Positions 15,288 to 15,501 of a stretch of DNA of 15,501 nucleotides are shown here, piece by piece. Made by a program: the position numbers and the translations under genes. The notes below the pieces were generated by a model. The model saw only the letters and a list, made by a program, of their open reading frames with translations. It was not told the DNA's origin and searched no databases. Within the stretch, counting starts at the first letter, position 1. Each line of letters begins with the position of its first letter. Source of the DNA: Candidatus Levybacteria bacterium RIFCSPLOWO2_01_FULL_42_15. GTDB taxonomy: Bacteria > Patescibacteriota > Microgenomatia > Levybacterales > UBA12049. The stretch covers positions 1 through 15,501 of the forward strand of contig MFOZ01000032.1 of the NCBI GenBank assembly GCA_001784055.1, in the 5' to 3' direction.

Positions 15288-15501
15288 ATGAGACATAAGA
15301 AAACCCAAAAACGTGATACAGAGCCGGATAAAATCTACAAAAGCAAATTGATCACCAAGTGCATTAACCGCATGATGCGTGATGGCAAGAAAACGGTTGC
15401 CGAAAGAATATTCTACGAAGCATGCGATCTTATTGAAAAAAAATCCCTTGATCCTTTTAAGACTTTTGAGCAAGCAGTTCAAAACATTGGTCCTAAAGTA
15501 G
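15288..15501 (+). CDS. rpsG: 30S ribosomal protein S7 (uS7), 5' part
   Basis: The frame opens with ATG at 15288, 11 bp after the rpsL stop, and remains open to the window edge, giving 71 residues (MRHKKTQKRDTEPDKIY to QNIGPKV). The N-terminal basic segment, LITKCINRMMRDGKKTVAERI and FEQAVQNIGPKV match the beginning of S7 (E. coli [21 protein letters not shown] and FEVALENVRPTV). S7 nucleates assembly of the 30S head and in many bacteria represses its own operon. Its position after rpsL is the standard str-operon order. No clear Shine-Dalgarno precedes it. The 3' half is outside the window. Confidence 0.96.
   Translation, partial: MRHKKTQKRDTEPDKIYKSKLITKCINRMMRDGKKTVAERIFYEACDLIEKKSLDPFKTFEQAVQNIGPKV

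Noticed and set aside
1..15501. Prophage or defence island suggested by the baseplate J-like domain
   Set aside because: No other phage, integrase, nuclease or defence gene is present; the domain is in a membrane-anchored cellular protein among core genes.

Overview
The window looks like chromosomal core sequence from an ultra-small, episymbiont-type bacterium of the Candidate Phyla Radiation (Patescibacteria), most likely on the Microgenomates side. That placement is an inference. It rests on tight gene packing, the compact core proteins (AlaRS without a C-Ala domain, RpoB of about 1,108 residues), an archaeal-type AMP/thymidine phosphorylase, a membrane-anchored baseplate J-like protein next to a sortase, and YtxH-like small membrane proteins. 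UGA is used as a normal stop codon (for example at 215-217, 1505-1507 and 2851-2853), so the glycine-UGA code of Gracilibacteria/Absconditabacteria is excluded.

Layout. Positions 1-552 (+ strand) hold the 3' end of a small membrane-associated protein gene and an overlapping YtxH-like gene. They run convergently, with only 2 bp between stop codons, into a minus-strand block at 555-7571. Read in its own direction, that block is alaS -> actin-fold/baseplate J-like transmembrane protein -> sortase -> AMP-phosphorylase-like enzyme -> mltG. Its junctions are a 1-bp gap, an 8-bp overlap, a 20-bp gap and a 4-bp overlap, so it is very probably one operon joining a tRNA synthetase, envelope-building proteins and nucleotide salvage. 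From 7718 to the end, the + strand carries rpoB, rpoC, rpsL and the start of rpsG: the RNA polymerase large subunits followed by the first genes of the str operon.

The 146-bp gap between alaS and rpoB is the main regulatory region. It holds two divergent sigma70-type promoters whose -35 hexamers overlap by 5 bp, an 8-bp inverted repeat centred on them, and a hairpin plus T-run in the rpoB leader that looks like an intrinsic terminator/attenuator. The alaS promoter puts the transcription start within about 1-3 nt of the ATG, which suggests a leaderless mRNA. A second candidate promoter overlaps the rpoC stop codon and could drive rpsL-rpsG separately.

Points most worth a second look: the one-polypeptide link between a cytoplasmic actin-fold domain and an extracellular baseplate J-like region, co-encoded with a sortase and a lytic transglycosylase; a perfect 36-bp palindrome inside alaS; RpoB substitutions in the rifampicin pocket; and an unusual RpoC trigger-loop base. 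No tRNA, rRNA, CRISPR array, insertion sequence or prophage module was seen, and no gene-free stretch reaches 300 bases.
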